Source of the DNA: Chromatiaceae bacterium
GTDB lineage: Bacteria; Pseudomonadota; Gammaproteobacteria; Chromatiales; Chromatiaceae
Assembly: GCA_024235395.1 (NCBI GenBank)
Contig: JACKMK010000001.1
Span: forward strand, 806,001-870,000
Direction of reading: 5' to 3'
Length of the DNA: 64,000 bases
The number at the start of each line of letters is the position of its first letter. Within the stretch, counting starts at the first letter, position 1. A program made the position numbers and the translations under genes. This document shows, one piece after another, positions 48,037-56,752 of the stretch. The notes under the pieces were generated by a model, which did no database searches, was not told the DNA's origin, and saw only the letters and a list, made by a program, of their open reading frames with translations.

Positions 48037-48861
48037 TCAGTCCGTCGCGGCAGCCAACCTGTCGTCGTCCGAGGGCCGCAGTTCGACCCGGAACAGACCG
48101 ATCGGGTGGCGGCTGTCCACGCGCAACGGAAGGTGTCGCGCATCCCTGCTCAGCCACAGGTATACCGGGCGGTGTACCGGTTCCTGTGCGCCGGCATGGT
48201 CGACTCTGCTGCCATCCATGCGCAGTTTCCACGCGGCGTAGGCGCCGCCGTCGAGGTGTAGCGTCTGGGCCGCCTCGACGCGCACCCGGTAGACCAGATC
48301 GTCCTCGCCATTGGTCACCGGGAGGCGAAATTCCGCACCCTCGCTCAGTCGCTGCGCGCGCAGCCATTGCAGCAAACCCAACCGGTCGAACAACTCGGCT
48401 TCCGGCGGCACCGAATCGGGGCGCCCCCCGGCGATCAGCTGTGCCAGCTGTTCGCGCCCGGCTCCGGATTCCAGGTCGAGCCGGACCATCGCGCGGCCGG
48501 TACTGCGCAGGTATAGGCGGTGACGGCGCTTGCGCGTGTGCTCGTACGACTCGAACGCCACCAGGTCGCCTTGTCCCGGTTCCGCCCAGCTGCGCAGGCG
48601 ATAGCGGATCGGGTACAGCGACTCGACCAGCGCGTACGGCGCCGACGTCGCGTCCAGCGAGACCGCGGCGAGGCCGTGTTCGCCGTCAGCGGCATCGGCA
48701 CGCAGCGTCAGGTCAGCGATCGGCATCGCCTCGCCAAACGAGAACACCCCCTTGTAGCTGACCCGGTACGCCAGCTGTTCGCCGCCAGCAAACGTGGAAT
48801 ACGCCGCGAGCAGACTGCCCGCGAACCACGAAAGGCACGCGATACACAACCCAGGTCTCAT
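48037..48861 (-). CDS. Exported DUF3108-domain protein
   Basis: The 274-residue protein has a signal peptide (MRPGLCIACLSWFAGSLLAA), then GEQLAYRVSYKGVFSFGEA, SLYPIRYRLRSWAEPG and a C-terminal AWKLRMDGSR and RPVYLWLSRDARHLPLRVD stretch, matching the DUF3108 pattern of beta-rich periplasmic proteins. These have unknown function. ATG 48861 is used; the longer frame (to 49143) lacks a signal at its start. Confidence 0.82.
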   Translation of the reverse strand: MRPGLCIACLSWFAGSLLAAYSTFAGGEQLAYRVSYKGVFSFGEAMPIADLTLRADAADGEHGLAAVSLDATSAPYALVESLYPIRYRLRSWAEPGQGDLVAFESYEHTRKRRHRLYLRSTGRAMVRLDLESGAGREQLAQLIAGGRPDSVPPEAELFDRLGLLQWLRAQRLSEGAEFRLPVTNGEDDLVYRVRVEAAQTLHLDGGAYAAWKLRMDGSRVDHAGAQEPVHRPVYLWLSRDARHLPLRVDSRHPIGLFRVELRPSDDDRLAAATD

Positions 48862-49004
48862 CTTCCAATCACCATCTGCGTTAAATTCATCATTAGGCCG
48901 AAGCACGAAAACTTGGTTCCTTGGCATGCAATCTGCTTCGATTACGGACGAAGGGGATTTCACGGCGAAATCGCCAAATGATTGACGAATTTCTGGAATA
49001 AGAC

Positions 49005-49346
49005 GTGCCCAACCCCATAGACAACGCCAATTATTTGGCGAAAGCGGCCATCGAAGGCCGGAACCTTGACACGAAGCGCCAGAACGCCGGCGAACGTGCC
49101 GCGGATGCACAACGCCCACCCACCGGCGAAGATGCCCCGGCACTGGATCGCGCCCAGCAGCGTCTCGTCCAGGAAGCGGAGGCAGACGGCGCCACGACGG
49201 GGCTCACCAGCCTCGAACAGGCGCGCGAGCGCGTCCAGGCGCTGCGCCAACAGATCGCGAATGACCCGCAGGCGGCGTTGCGCGCCCACGCGGGCATAGA
49301 CGCCACCCAGTTTAGTGCGGCCACGGCGCGTCCCAACGCAGCCTGA
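49005..49346 (+). CDS. Small charged helical protein, unknown function
   Basis: The 113-residue protein (GTG start, NPIDNANYLAKAAIEGRNL) is Ala/Arg/Gln-rich and helical, with a central linker and EQARERVQALRQQIANDPQA. No membrane segment or motif. Composition and third-position GC bias support coding. Confidence 0.55.
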   Translation: MPNPIDNANYLAKAAIEGRNLDTKRQNAGERAADAQRPPTGEDAPALDRAQQRLVQEAEADGATTGLTSLEQARERVQALRQQIANDPQAALRAHAGIDATQFSAATARPNAA

Positions 49347-49477
49347 GCCCCGACCGATCTCGGCACAGGCGAGAACCTTTCTCGCCATTGACCCGGCCCC
49401 GCCCTGCGGACGCCGGGTTTTTCTTTGCCGCGAGGAGGCCGATTGCAAACCGCGTTTGCCCATTGGAAACTGACGCG

Positions 49478-49627
49478 ATGCGCCTGCCCTTTCTGCTGCT
49501 GACCGCGATCGTGCTGCTCAATATCGGCGTTGCCTGCCGCACCCCGACGGCTGTCCCGGCAGATTGCACGCCAGTTGCCCCGGGACTGGTGCACTGCCCG
49601 GGCGACGTCCCGCACCGCAATGACTGA
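49478..49627 (+). CDS. Small lipoprotein
   Basis: The 49-residue product MRLPFLLLTAIVLLNIGVAC has a signal peptide ending in a GVAC lipobox, leaving a mature peptide of about 30 residues with two more cysteines (DCTPVAPGLVHCPGD). Its stop codon overlaps the start region of the next gene by 8 bases, suggesting translational coupling. Function unknown. Confidence 0.55.
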   Translation: MRLPFLLLTAIVLLNIGVACRTPTAVPADCTPVAPGLVHCPGDVPHRND

Positions 49628-50159
49628 CATAGCGATCAACACCCTCAGCGCGATCGGCTTTGTCGACCTTCCACAGGCCGAGTCGCTCAACCCGGCGCTG
49701 TCCGCCGCGTACTACCGGGAACACAACCGCGCCGAGGTGCGACGCAGCCACCACTTCGGCGGCCGGTACGAGAACATCTACGTGTCGGCAGATCGGCTAC
49801 CGGAACTCGCCCCGGTGCGTGAATTCGCACTGTCCGCGGCGGCACAGATGCTCGGGCGCGAATCGCTGCACCATGGATTCTGGTTCAACGAGATGCAACC
49901 GGGCCAGCGGACGACACTGCACACCCATGAGGAACATGACGAGCTGTTGTCTGCCGTCTATTACCTGAGCTGCACGGCGAACAGCGGCCGCCTGATCCTG
50001 CACGACGACGATGCCTTGATCAGCGTCACGCCACGCCCCGGGCTGCTGGTGCTGTTTCCGCCCGACCTGCCTCACGAGGTCGAGGAAAACGCAAGCGATC
50101 AGGTCCGCCTCTCGATCGCGTTCAATTTTGGTCCAGCACGCCGCCCGACCGGATCGTAG
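49620..50159 (+). CDS. Putative 2-oxoglutarate/Fe(II) oxygenase
   Basis: The 179-residue protein has the double-stranded beta-helix signs of small 2OG-Fe(II) oxygenases: HTHEEHDELLSAVYYLSCTA, GRLILHDDD, PGLLVLFPPDLPHEVEEN and RLSIAFNFG. The two His (THEEH and PHEV regions) with an acidic residue could bind iron and the late Arg 2-oxoglutarate. It may hydroxylate a protein or small molecule. ATG 49620 is preferred to a longer frame at 49530. Confidence 0.78.
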   Translation: MTDIAINTLSAIGFVDLPQAESLNPALSAAYYREHNRAEVRRSHHFGGRYENIYVSADRLPELAPVREFALSAAAQMLGRESLHHGFWFNEMQPGQRTTLHTHEEHDELLSAVYYLSCTANSGRLILHDDDALISVTPRPGLLVLFPPDLPHEVEENASDQVRLSIAFNFGPARRPTGS

Positions 50160-50517
50160 AGGTCTCGAGCCGCTCGGTCTCGGCAAGCACGACCCGGCGG
50201 CCGTCGGTGGTGACAAATTCGCGCTCCCCGATGTCGCCCCGCTGAGCGCGATACTCGGCGGCGCGCCCACTGCCCGCATCGACCACGCGGATGAAGATCA
50301 CCTCGCTGCGGTCGCGCCAATGCTCGTACAGCACGAAGGCCGATGCGGCGAGCATCAACGCGACCACCGCCAGCGCCAGGCCTTTCAATGGCCAGCGGCG
50401 CGCAGGTGGGTTGACAAGGCGCGGTTCGACGCGGGGCAGATGGCGCGCGCTGCGCGTACGCCAGATCAATGCCACCACTGCAATCACCGCCAGGGTGAAC
50501 AGTATCTTTCCAGTCAT
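50122..50517 (-). CDS. Membrane protein of unknown function
   Basis: The 131-residue protein has two hydrophobic helices (ILFTLAVIAVVALIW and LALAVVALMLAASAFVLY) followed by a soluble C-terminal domain with RSEVIFIRVVDAGSG and VTTDGRRVVLAETERL. Its 3' end overlaps the oxygenase gene on the other strand by 38 bases. No family recognised. Confidence 0.65.
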   Translation of the reverse strand: MTGKILFTLAVIAVVALIWRTRSARHLPRVEPRLVNPPARRWPLKGLALAVVALMLAASAFVLYEHWRDRSEVIFIRVVDAGSGRAAEYRAQRGDIGEREFVTTDGRRVVLAETERLETSTIRSGGVLDQN

Positions 50518-50639
50518 CCGCGGATATTATCAGGCCGTCGGGTCCGGTGCTGTGCGGCTGGGGATCGACAGCATGCGGCATCGCCCGACCGGGAAATGCG
50601 CGTCGTCCCGGACGTCCTTTATCCGATATCATGCACGGC

Positions 50640-51323
50640 ATGCGAGATATTCAGCACTGGCAAATCGTCAAAGCGAGCGGCCGCTTGTTGGCCGGTATCG
50701 TCGTGTCCCTGACGCTGGCAACCGATGCGCTGATGGCCGAGGAGCTCGCGGTCAAGATCACCCCGGAACTCGAAGGCGTCACGGTCCGCCACCAGGGCCG
50801 GGCGGTGCGCGTCCAGCGGGCGCAGGACCAGACGAATACGATCAGTCCCGCATTCGCACGCACCTCGCGGGCCTGCCCGCCATTCTGTATTCAGCCGAGT
50901 CGGATGCCCGAAGGGGTCGAGACGATCGGCGAGATCGAGATGCTCGACTACCTGCGCCGGATGTCGGAAGGCGACGACTCGATCCTGGTCATCGATTCCC
51001 GCGGACCGGATTGGCTGCGACGTGGGACCATCCCCGGGGCGATCAACATCCACTACAAGCGACTCAGCCTGAAATCCGCAGACGAAGCCGATATCGCAGC
51101 GATCCTGCGCGATCAGTTTGGCGTCGAGCGGACCGAACAGTTCTGGAACTATCGCGATGCCAAGACCCTGGTGTTGTTCTGCAACGGCCCCTGGTGCGGG
51201 CAATCCCCTACCAATATTCGCGCACTGCTGCGCATCGGTTATCCGCCATCGAAACTCAAGTGGTACCGCGGCGGTATGCAGGCCTGGGAAATGCTCGGTC
51301 TGACCACCGTGGTACCTGATTGA
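50640..51323 (+). CDS. Exported rhodanese-domain protein
   Basis: The 227-residue protein has a signal-like segment (GRLLAGIVVSLTLATDALMA) and a C-terminal rhodanese domain: DDSILVIDSRGPDWLRRGTI, GAINIHYKRL, and the active-site loop LVLFCNGPWCGQSPTNIRAL with a catalytic Cys, ending KWYRGGMQAWEMLGLTTV. Periplasmic rhodaneses handle sulfane sulfur, which suits a sulfur oxidiser. The start could also be ATG 50631. The ankyrin lipoprotein gene follows 7 bases later. Confidence 0.88.
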   Translation: MRDIQHWQIVKASGRLLAGIVVSLTLATDALMAEELAVKITPELEGVTVRHQGRAVRVQRAQDQTNTISPAFARTSRACPPFCIQPSRMPEGVETIGEIEMLDYLRRMSEGDDSILVIDSRGPDWLRRGTIPGAINIHYKRLSLKSADEADIAAILRDQFGVERTEQFWNYRDAKTLVLFCNGPWCGQSPTNIRALLRIGYPPSKLKWYRGGMQAWEMLGLTTVVPD

Positions 51324-51330
51324 AGGCAGC

Positions 51331-51978
51331 ATGAAGGACGTGCGGCTGGCCCTTGTAGCCCTGCTGATCGCGCTGACACTGACCACGGTCGGTTGCAGCG
51401 AGCCCGATCGCCCCTCGATCTCGCTGTTTCTCGCCGTGCAGCGCGGCGACCTCGACCAGCTCGAACGACACATCTACTGGGGCACGGACATCAATGCCGC
51501 GCTGCCCAATGGCGAGAAGCCGTTGCAGACGGCCGCTGCCAACGGTCGGATCATCATGGTACGCACCTTGCTCAAACACGGCGCCGAACTCGACACCGGC
51601 AGCCCCGCGGGCGACACGGCGCTGGATCTTGCCATCCTCAACGGGCGTACGCAGATCGCCGAGCTGCTGCTCGCGGAAGGCGCCCGGCTGGACGCCTCCG
51701 CGCTGTTGCTCAAGGCCGCGGCCCAGGGCGTGACCGATCGCGACAGCATCCGTTTTCTGATCGACCACGGCGCCGACACCGAGCGTCGCAACGCCGAAGG
51801 CGACACCCCCCTGCTGATCGCGATCCGCCAGGACAACCACCGGCTCGCCACGCACCTGGTCGGCCACGGGGCGGACGTCAACGCGCAGACCGCCGACGGT
51901 GAGTCCGCATTGGCGCTGGCGCGCAGGCTCCAGGTCCCGGAGCTGATCAGTCTGCTGCAGCGCCAGGGCGCTCGTTGA
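51331..51978 (+). CDS. Ankyrin-repeat lipoprotein
   Basis: The 215-residue protein has a lipoprotein signal (LVALLIALTLTTVGCSEPD, lipobox TVGC) and about five ankyrin repeats, recognisable in KPLQTAAANGRIIMVRTLLK, TALDLAILNGRTQIAELLLA and TPLLIAIRQDNHRLATHLVG. It is expected to be a periplasmic protein-binding scaffold. It is co-oriented and nearly adjacent to the rhodanese gene, suggesting a joint function. Confidence 0.85.
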   Translation: MKDVRLALVALLIALTLTTVGCSEPDRPSISLFLAVQRGDLDQLERHIYWGTDINAALPNGEKPLQTAAANGRIIMVRTLLKHGAELDTGSPAGDTALDLAILNGRTQIAELLLAEGARLDASALLLKAAAQGVTDRDSIRFLIDHGADTERRNAEGDTPLLIAIRQDNHRLATHLVGHGADVNAQTADGESALALARRLQVPELISLLQRQGAR

Positions 51979-52052
51979 TCCAGGGGTTTCCGCGCCCGGA
52001 CAGCTTTGCTATGTTCGCGCGCCTCAGTAATCGTGCGATCGGAGGATCATTC

Positions 52053-52337
52053 ATGGCGAGCAGCCCCGACGAACTGACCATCAACTACAGCGAAGGCGGC
52101 GTAGACGTCGTCAAGGAACTGGACAAGGCGGTATTGTCCAAAGGCGCCTGGACCACGATCGTGTACCGCTACCAGGACTGGGATCCGCGCAAAGAGGAAT
52201 ACAGCAAGGACAAGTATTCGATCCGCCGTTACCAGAAACGCAACGGCGAATACCAGCAAAAATCCAAGTTCAACATCTCGAGCCCGGACCAGGCGCAGCA
52301 GCTGATCGACACGCTGCGCAAATGGCTCGAAGGCTGA
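52053..52337 (+). CDS. Small conserved-looking protein, unknown function
   Basis: The 94-residue soluble protein contains ELTINYSEGGVDVVKELDKA, AWTTIVYRYQDWDPRKEEY and IRRYQKRNGEYQQKSKFNIS, ending AQQLIDTLRKWLEG: a mixed alpha/beta protein with many charged and aromatic residues, suggestive of a folded domain. A GGAGGA ribosome-binding site precedes ATG 52053. No family name known to me. Confidence 0.7.
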   Translation: MASSPDELTINYSEGGVDVVKELDKAVLSKGAWTTIVYRYQDWDPRKEEYSKDKYSIRRYQKRNGEYQQKSKFNISSPDQAQQLIDTLRKWLEG

Positions 52338-52359
52338 CGACGCACCGGGACATGGGCGG

Positions 52360-53019
52360 TCAATCGGCAGCGTCGCGGGTATCGGCCAGCGCGCGCGCCT
52401 GAGGGATCCATTTTTCGCGCTCGACCCTTCCCTTGAAACGCAGGTGATCGTTGATCCAGGCGATGTTCTGCGGTGTCCAGGCGGCAATCTGCTCGAACCG
52501 CATGATGCCCAGCTCATTCAGGATCGTCGCGATCTTCGGTCCGATACCCTTGATCTGCTGCAGGTCGTCGGCCCGCCCGTCGTCGGGCGCCGTGCGCGGC
52601 GGTGCTGCCGGTTCCCCGTCGGGCGCTGCCGCCTCCCCGACCACTGCCGCATCCATCAACGGCGCCACCTGCGGCGGATCCGACTGCACCGAGGCATCCG
52701 ACAGCTGCGCACGACAGGCGTCCAGCTCGGCGCGCAGTTTGACCAGCATCTCGGATTCCGCGTCGCCCGCAGCGGCCTGCAATTCGGCCAGCGCTTCCGC
52801 CAGCTGTTTGCGTTCGGCCTCGCAGGTACCGCGCGCATTGACCGCGTCATCCAACTCGGTGCGCAACGCGCGCGCATCCGCTTCCGCGTTCTTCACCCGT
52901 GTCTGCAGCGAGGCACGCAGACTGGCTGCGGCCATGCGGGTCAGATACCAGCCCAATACCAGCCCGAGCAGAGCTGCGATCAGCAACAGGATGAAGGTTT
53001 GGATGATCAGATAGGTCAT
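52360..53019 (-). CDS. Membrane-anchored coiled-coil protein with helix-hairpin-helix domain
   Basis: The 219-residue protein has an N-terminal membrane helix (FILLLIAALLGLVLGWYL), a coiled coil (about 28-110), an Ala/Pro-rich linker, and a C-terminal helix-hairpin-helix domain (DDLQQIKGIGPKIATILNEL, then FEQIAAWTPQNIAWI) of the COG3743 type. Such domains usually bind DNA or nucleotide, but are often fused to ribosomal or envelope proteins with no known activity. The OmpA-like gene ends 16 bases upstream of its start on the same strand. Confidence 0.8.
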   Translation of the reverse strand: MTYLIIQTFILLLIAALLGLVLGWYLTRMAAASLRASLQTRVKNAEADARALRTELDDAVNARGTCEAERKQLAEALAELQAAAGDAESEMLVKLRAELDACRAQLSDASVQSDPPQVAPLMDAAVVGEAAAPDGEPAAPPRTAPDDGRADDLQQIKGIGPKIATILNELGIMRFEQIAAWTPQNIAWINDHLRFKGRVEREKWIPQARALADTRDAAD

Positions 53020-53035
53020 GTCCTGCTCCGCTGGA

Positions 53036-53782
53036 TCATTCGGTGGGAAGCACGTCGAAGGTGATGCGGCGATTGGCAGCGCGCCCTTCGGGCGTCGCAT
53101 TGCTCGCGATCGGCTGGCTGTCGCCCCACGCGACAATTCGCATCCGCTCTGCCGGGATGCCGGCCAGATAGAAGAAACGCTCGACCGCTTCGGCGCGTGC
53201 CTGGCTCAGGCGCAGATTGAAATCGCGGTCGCCGCTGGCATCCGTGTGACCACCGATCACGATGCGCGTTGCCGGGCACTGGTAGGCGACTGCCGCGAGG
53301 TCGTTGAGCAAGGGGTAGCTCTCGATCATTGGCGACGCCGCATTGGTTTCGAAGCGCACGCTGCTGGAGGCGGCCAGGCGGGCCATGGTGCGCTGACAGG
53401 CGCCTGCGTCCATCGGATTGGTCAGGTCACCTCCGAGACGGATGATTCGGCTGGGTTCGAACCGCGGATTGAGCGGATCATCCGCATCCAGCAGCGATGC
53501 CCGCGGCTTCAGGCCTTGCGCGTCAACGACGCGGACCCCCCAGACCTCGCCGGCGAGATCGGCCACGTAGTCGGCGGTGACCGCCCGGGGGATCTCCCCG
53601 ATCAGCCGCAGGTCGCGCCCGACCGCCTCGATCTGCAATCCGTCGATTGCATAGCCCGCCAGTTCGCGCTCGACGCGCGCCGTCAGATCGGCCTCGATGG
53701 CCGTATGACGCATGGCCACGGTGATCCAGGTAAGCAACAACAGGCTGCCCACCCCGACCAGGATGGCAGTGCTCCTTGACAC
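53036..53782 (-). CDS. OmpA-family peptidoglycan-binding protein with BON-like domain
   Basis: The 248-residue protein has an N-terminal membrane helix (TAILVGVGSLLLLTWITVAM), a BON-like segment (about 30-95: LQIEAVGRDLRLIGEIPRAV) and an OmpA C-terminal domain with TRIVIGGHTDASGDRDFNLR, LSQARAEAVERFFYLAGI and the late GRAANRRITFDVLP. It should anchor the cell envelope to peptidoglycan. It is probably co-transcribed with the HhH protein gene downstream. Confidence 0.88.
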   Translation of the reverse strand: MSRSTAILVGVGSLLLLTWITVAMRHTAIEADLTARVERELAGYAIDGLQIEAVGRDLRLIGEIPRAVTADYVADLAGEVWGVRVVDAQGLKPRASLLDADDPLNPRFEPSRIIRLGGDLTNPMDAGACQRTMARLAASSSVRFETNAASPMIESYPLLNDLAAVAYQCPATRIVIGGHTDASGDRDFNLRLSQARAEAVERFFYLAGIPAERMRIVAWGDSQPIASNATPEGRAANRRITFDVLPTE

Positions 53783-53851
53783 TCGGTCCCCCTTCGGCGC
53801 GCTGGGCGCTTGATTCCTTGTTCCCGCTCAACGGCGTTAGCGGCTGCTAAT

Positions 53852-54205
53852 TTACCCGATTTCGGCCCCGATGTTGCGACAATGTGTCTCGCACACGCGC
53901 AACAGGGCGAACACGGCCGGGCCGGCAGGCGGGAACGACAGCCACAGGTGGCGGGGATGGTCGGTCCAGGCGTGGCGGCGCAACCCATCGGCCACCTCGC
54001 CGCCCCGGGCCGGATCGAACAGCGGGCCGAATGCGGGTCGCATCCATGCCGCACCGGGGCATACGTCGCGCGTCCAGTCATCGGCAACTGTGGTCGACGA
54101 AGACCGGCCCGCGCGCAAACGCGTCTCGCAACCGGTGGCAATGCGCGGCCAGCACCGCCGATCCAGTGCATCGCCATCGACGACAACTTCACGCCGCGGG
54201 ACCAC
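53852..54205 (-). CDS. Possible small protein of unknown function
   Basis: This 117-codon frame has high third-position GC and plausible protein composition (for example TWTDHPRHLWLSFPP-like and FALLRVCETHCRNIGAEIG segments), and lies in an otherwise gene-free 550-base gap upstream of the OmpA-like gene. No domain or membrane segment is recognised and there is no clear ribosome-binding site. Alternative open frames on the plus strand overlap it, so it may be spurious. Confidence 0.4.
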   Translation of the reverse strand: MVPRREVVVDGDALDRRCWPRIATGCETRLRAGRSSSTTVADDWTRDVCPGAAWMRPAFGPLFDPARGGEVADGLRRHAWTDHPRHLWLSFPPAGPAVFALLRVCETHCRNIGAEIG

Positions 54206-54329
54206 CTAGCCTCGCGCATGCGGTCTGCTACGCTTTGCTAGCGGCCCGTAAAACCCTGGAAAGCCCCGGCTCTATAACCACTACACAGGCGGGGGTGTTT
54301 CCTGACAACACGCGCAGTGAGGAGGGATT

Positions 54330-55610
54330 ATGAGGAGTAGAAAAACGCTGGTGGCAGCGGCGGCCTGTGTGGCGCTGTCGTGCGCCACGGGTAACGGGTT
54401 CGCGAAGGGCGACGATCGCAACCTCGAAAGACTCGGGCAGTTCAAACGCACCGACTCGGCACCGATGCGAAGCGTCGAGCAGGGCGGCGCCTACGCGGCC
54501 AATATCGAAAAGACTCTGCAGAACATCCGGCTTCCGCCGGGCTTCAAGATCGAGTTGTTCGCACTAGCCCCCGATGCCCGCCATATGGCGGTCAGTCGCA
54601 ACAAGGGCACCGTATGGATCGGAACGCGCAAGAATACCGTCTGGTCGGCGACCGATCGCGACATGGACAACGTGGCGGATACGGTCGAGGAATTCAGTCC
54701 GAGCGTGAAGTTCGATATCCCCAATGGCGTCTGTTATTCGGACGATGGCTTCCTGTTCATCGCCGAGCGAAACCGGGTGATGATGTTTCCGGCGGCCGAG
54801 TTCTTCATGGAAGGTTCGGACACGGTGGCGATACCCATCGTCAAGCAGGGCGAACTCATCCCCTACGACGAGGAATCGTACAACCACACCGCACGGGTGT
54901 GTGCGATCGGCCCCGACAACAAGCTGTACATCAGCCTGGGACAACCACACAACGTGGCGCCCCCGGACAAGCTGGAGTTGTATGCCAAGTGGGGTATCGG
55001 CGGCATCATCCGCATGAATCGGGATGGCACCGAACGCGAGGTCATCGCGACCGGCGTTCGCAACTCGGTGGGGCACGCATTCAATCCGCAGGACGGCAGC
55101 CTGTGGTTCACGGACAACCAGGTCGACGGTATGGGTGACGAGATACCGCCGGGTGAGTTGAACAGGATGCCCGAGGTGGGGATGTGGTTTGGCCATCCCT
55201 ACTACGGCGGTGGGGATGTGCGGACCGACGAGTACAAGGACCAGGAGATCCCGGCCGACCTGGCGGCACGATACGTCAAACCGCAGGTCGAGATGATCGC
55301 CCACGCGGCCGACCTGGGCATGATGTTCTATACCGGCAACAAGTTTCCGGCCAAATACAAGAACGCGATCTTCAGCGCCCAGCATGGCTCGTGGAATGCC
55401 ACCAAACCACGCGGCGCCCGGGTGATGGTCACCTACCTCGACGACCAGGGCAACGCCGCGCAGACCGAACCCTTCGCCGAGGGCTGGCTGACCGACGACG
55501 GCTACTACCTGGGTCGACCGGTCGACGTCAAGCAGTACATCGATGGCTCAATCCTTGTCTCCGACGACAAGGCCGGTGCCGTGTACCGGATCTCCTACCA
55601 GGGCGAATAG
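54330..55610 (+). CDS. Exported sorbosone/glucose dehydrogenase-like beta-propeller protein
   Basis: The 426-residue protein has a signal peptide (KTLVAAAACVALSCATGNGF) and a six-bladed propeller typical of the L-sorbosone and PQQ glucose dehydrogenase-like family: IRLPPGFKIELFALAPDARH, GTVWIGTRK, FDIPNGVCYSDDGFLFIAER, GPDNKLYISLGQPHNV, GVRNSVGHAFNPQDGSLWFT, and the late FSAQHGSWNATKPRGARVMV. Whether it holds PQQ and oxidises a sugar is not established; many members are uncharacterised. A cytochrome c gene lies 116 bases downstream and could accept electrons. Confidence 0.85.
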   Translation: MRSRKTLVAAAACVALSCATGNGFAKGDDRNLERLGQFKRTDSAPMRSVEQGGAYAANIEKTLQNIRLPPGFKIELFALAPDARHMAVSRNKGTVWIGTRKNTVWSATDRDMDNVADTVEEFSPSVKFDIPNGVCYSDDGFLFIAERNRVMMFPAAEFFMEGSDTVAIPIVKQGELIPYDEESYNHTARVCAIGPDNKLYISLGQPHNVAPPDKLELYAKWGIGGIIRMNRDGTEREVIATGVRNSVGHAFNPQDGSLWFTDNQVDGMGDEIPPGELNRMPEVGMWFGHPYYGGGDVRTDEYKDQEIPADLAARYVKPQVEMIAHAADLGMMFYTGNKFPAKYKNAIFSAQHGSWNATKPRGARVMVTYLDDQGNAAQTEPFAEGWLTDDGYYLGRPVDVKQYIDGSILVSDDKAGAVYRISYQGE

Positions 55611-55624
55611 CCGTAGGGCACAAG

Positions 55625-55650
55625 ACGGGCCGGCAAACGCCGGCCCGTTT
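55625..55650 (+). terminator. Rho-independent terminator-like hairpin
   Basis: A perfect 10-bp stem (ACGGGCCGGC at 55625-55634 and GCCGGCCCGT at 55639-55648) with a 4-base loop is followed by TTT, just after the dehydrogenase-like gene. The T-run is short, so termination may be partial. Confidence 0.6.
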
Positions 55651-55726
55651 CCGGCCACACCCGAGCACCGGCGACACGCATCGCTGCTCCGGTGGTGACG
55701 TACAGCTTGAAGAAAGGCGTTGATCG

Positions 55727-56065
55727 ATGAACCACTTCCCCGGATGGCCGGCGCTGACGATGCTCGTCGGCCTGATTTCCATCTCCGGCAGCCTGTTTGC
55801 CGGTGATATCGCGGCCGGCAAGGCCAAGGCCGAGATGGTGTGCCAGACGTGTCACGGGCTCGATGGCCGCGGTACCCAGGCAATGGTCGCCAACATCGGC
55901 GGCCAGCAGAAACAGTACCTCATCAAACAGCTCAACGATTTCCGCGACGGCAGACGCGAGCATCCACAGATGAGCCTGATCGCGAAGATGCTGAGCGATA
56001 CCGATATCGACAATGTGACCGAATGGTACGCAGGTGTCGTGGCGAGCTTCACGATCCCGGAGTAA
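55727..56065 (+). CDS. Class I c-type cytochrome (c553-like)
   Basis: The 112-residue protein has a signal peptide (GWPALTMLVGLISISGSLFA) and one haem site, VCQTCHGLDGRGTQAM, with the distal Met expected in the HPQMSLIAKML segment. Small cytochromes of this kind carry electrons in the periplasm. It sits downstream of the sorbosone-dehydrogenase-like gene, with a hairpin between them. A ribosome-binding site (AGAAAGG) precedes the ATG. Confidence 0.88.
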   Translation: MNHFPGWPALTMLVGLISISGSLFAGDIAAGKAKAEMVCQTCHGLDGRGTQAMVANIGGQQKQYLIKQLNDFRDGRREHPQMSLIAKMLSDTDIDNVTEWYAGVVASFTIPE

Positions 56066-56121
56066 CGGTCCAGCGCCACGCCCGATGCGTCTACGGGCGC
56101 GCCTTCGGCCGACGATGCACC

Positions 56122-56622
56122 TTACTCGATCGTGAAACGCAGTTCGTAGACGGGTGCGCCGGAGACGATTTTCTTCAGCGTGATACGACGACCCGCGTCG
56201 GTCCATTCGCCGGCGGTTGCGGCGAGAATCGCCGACTCGATCTCGCCGGGAAGGCCGCGTTGCAGCGCCGCTTGCATCAACGAATCGGCGTGCTCGACCA
56301 GCGACCGATGAGCGCGCTGCACCGCCTCGCGGGAATTCACAATCAGTTCGAGACGCAGGCTGGTCACCCGGTCCTGGTCGCCTCGAGCCACGAACCGGAT
56401 GCTGTTGTTGACCAAGCCACCGCCGATCAGGACCTTGCGCTGGCTGTGGCAGGCATAGGCACTGCCGGTCTGTCGGTAACCGTCGCGCGCCTTCAGCCCC
56501 TGTGTGTCGAGATAGTCGCACGCCACCGCCGGCGCACCCAGCCCGTCCGCCGAGGCCGTACCTCCGGCGAGTGTCAGCAACAGACCCGTGAATACCGCGG
56601 CCCGGAATGACGCACCCTGCAT
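56122..56622 (-). CDS. Exported protein of unknown function
   Basis: The 166-residue protein has a signal peptide (FRAAVFTGLLLTLAGGTASA) and a mature domain with two cysteines (VACDYLDTQGLKARDGYRQT, then SAYACHSQRKVLIGGG) that may form a disulfide, and a C-terminal ELRFTIE. It converges with the cytochrome c gene and lies 130 bases downstream of the porin gene on the same strand; a role with the cytochrome complex is possible but unsupported. Confidence 0.7.
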   Translation of the reverse strand: MQGASFRAAVFTGLLLTLAGGTASADGLGAPAVACDYLDTQGLKARDGYRQTGSAYACHSQRKVLIGGGLVNNSIRFVARGDQDRVTSLRLELIVNSREAVQRAHRSLVEHADSLMQAALQRGLPGEIESAILAATAGEWTDAGRRITLKKIVSGAPVYELRFTIE

Positions 56623-56752
56623 CGCGCAGCCCTCCCTGTGTCGAACGACCCGTTACCGCGTGCCGCCTTCGGTCGGCGGCACGCGCTGCGTTTCATTCTC
56701 CCTCGCCGGAGCCGACAGGGGAACCCCGCCGGCTGCCGATTGCGGAACCGAC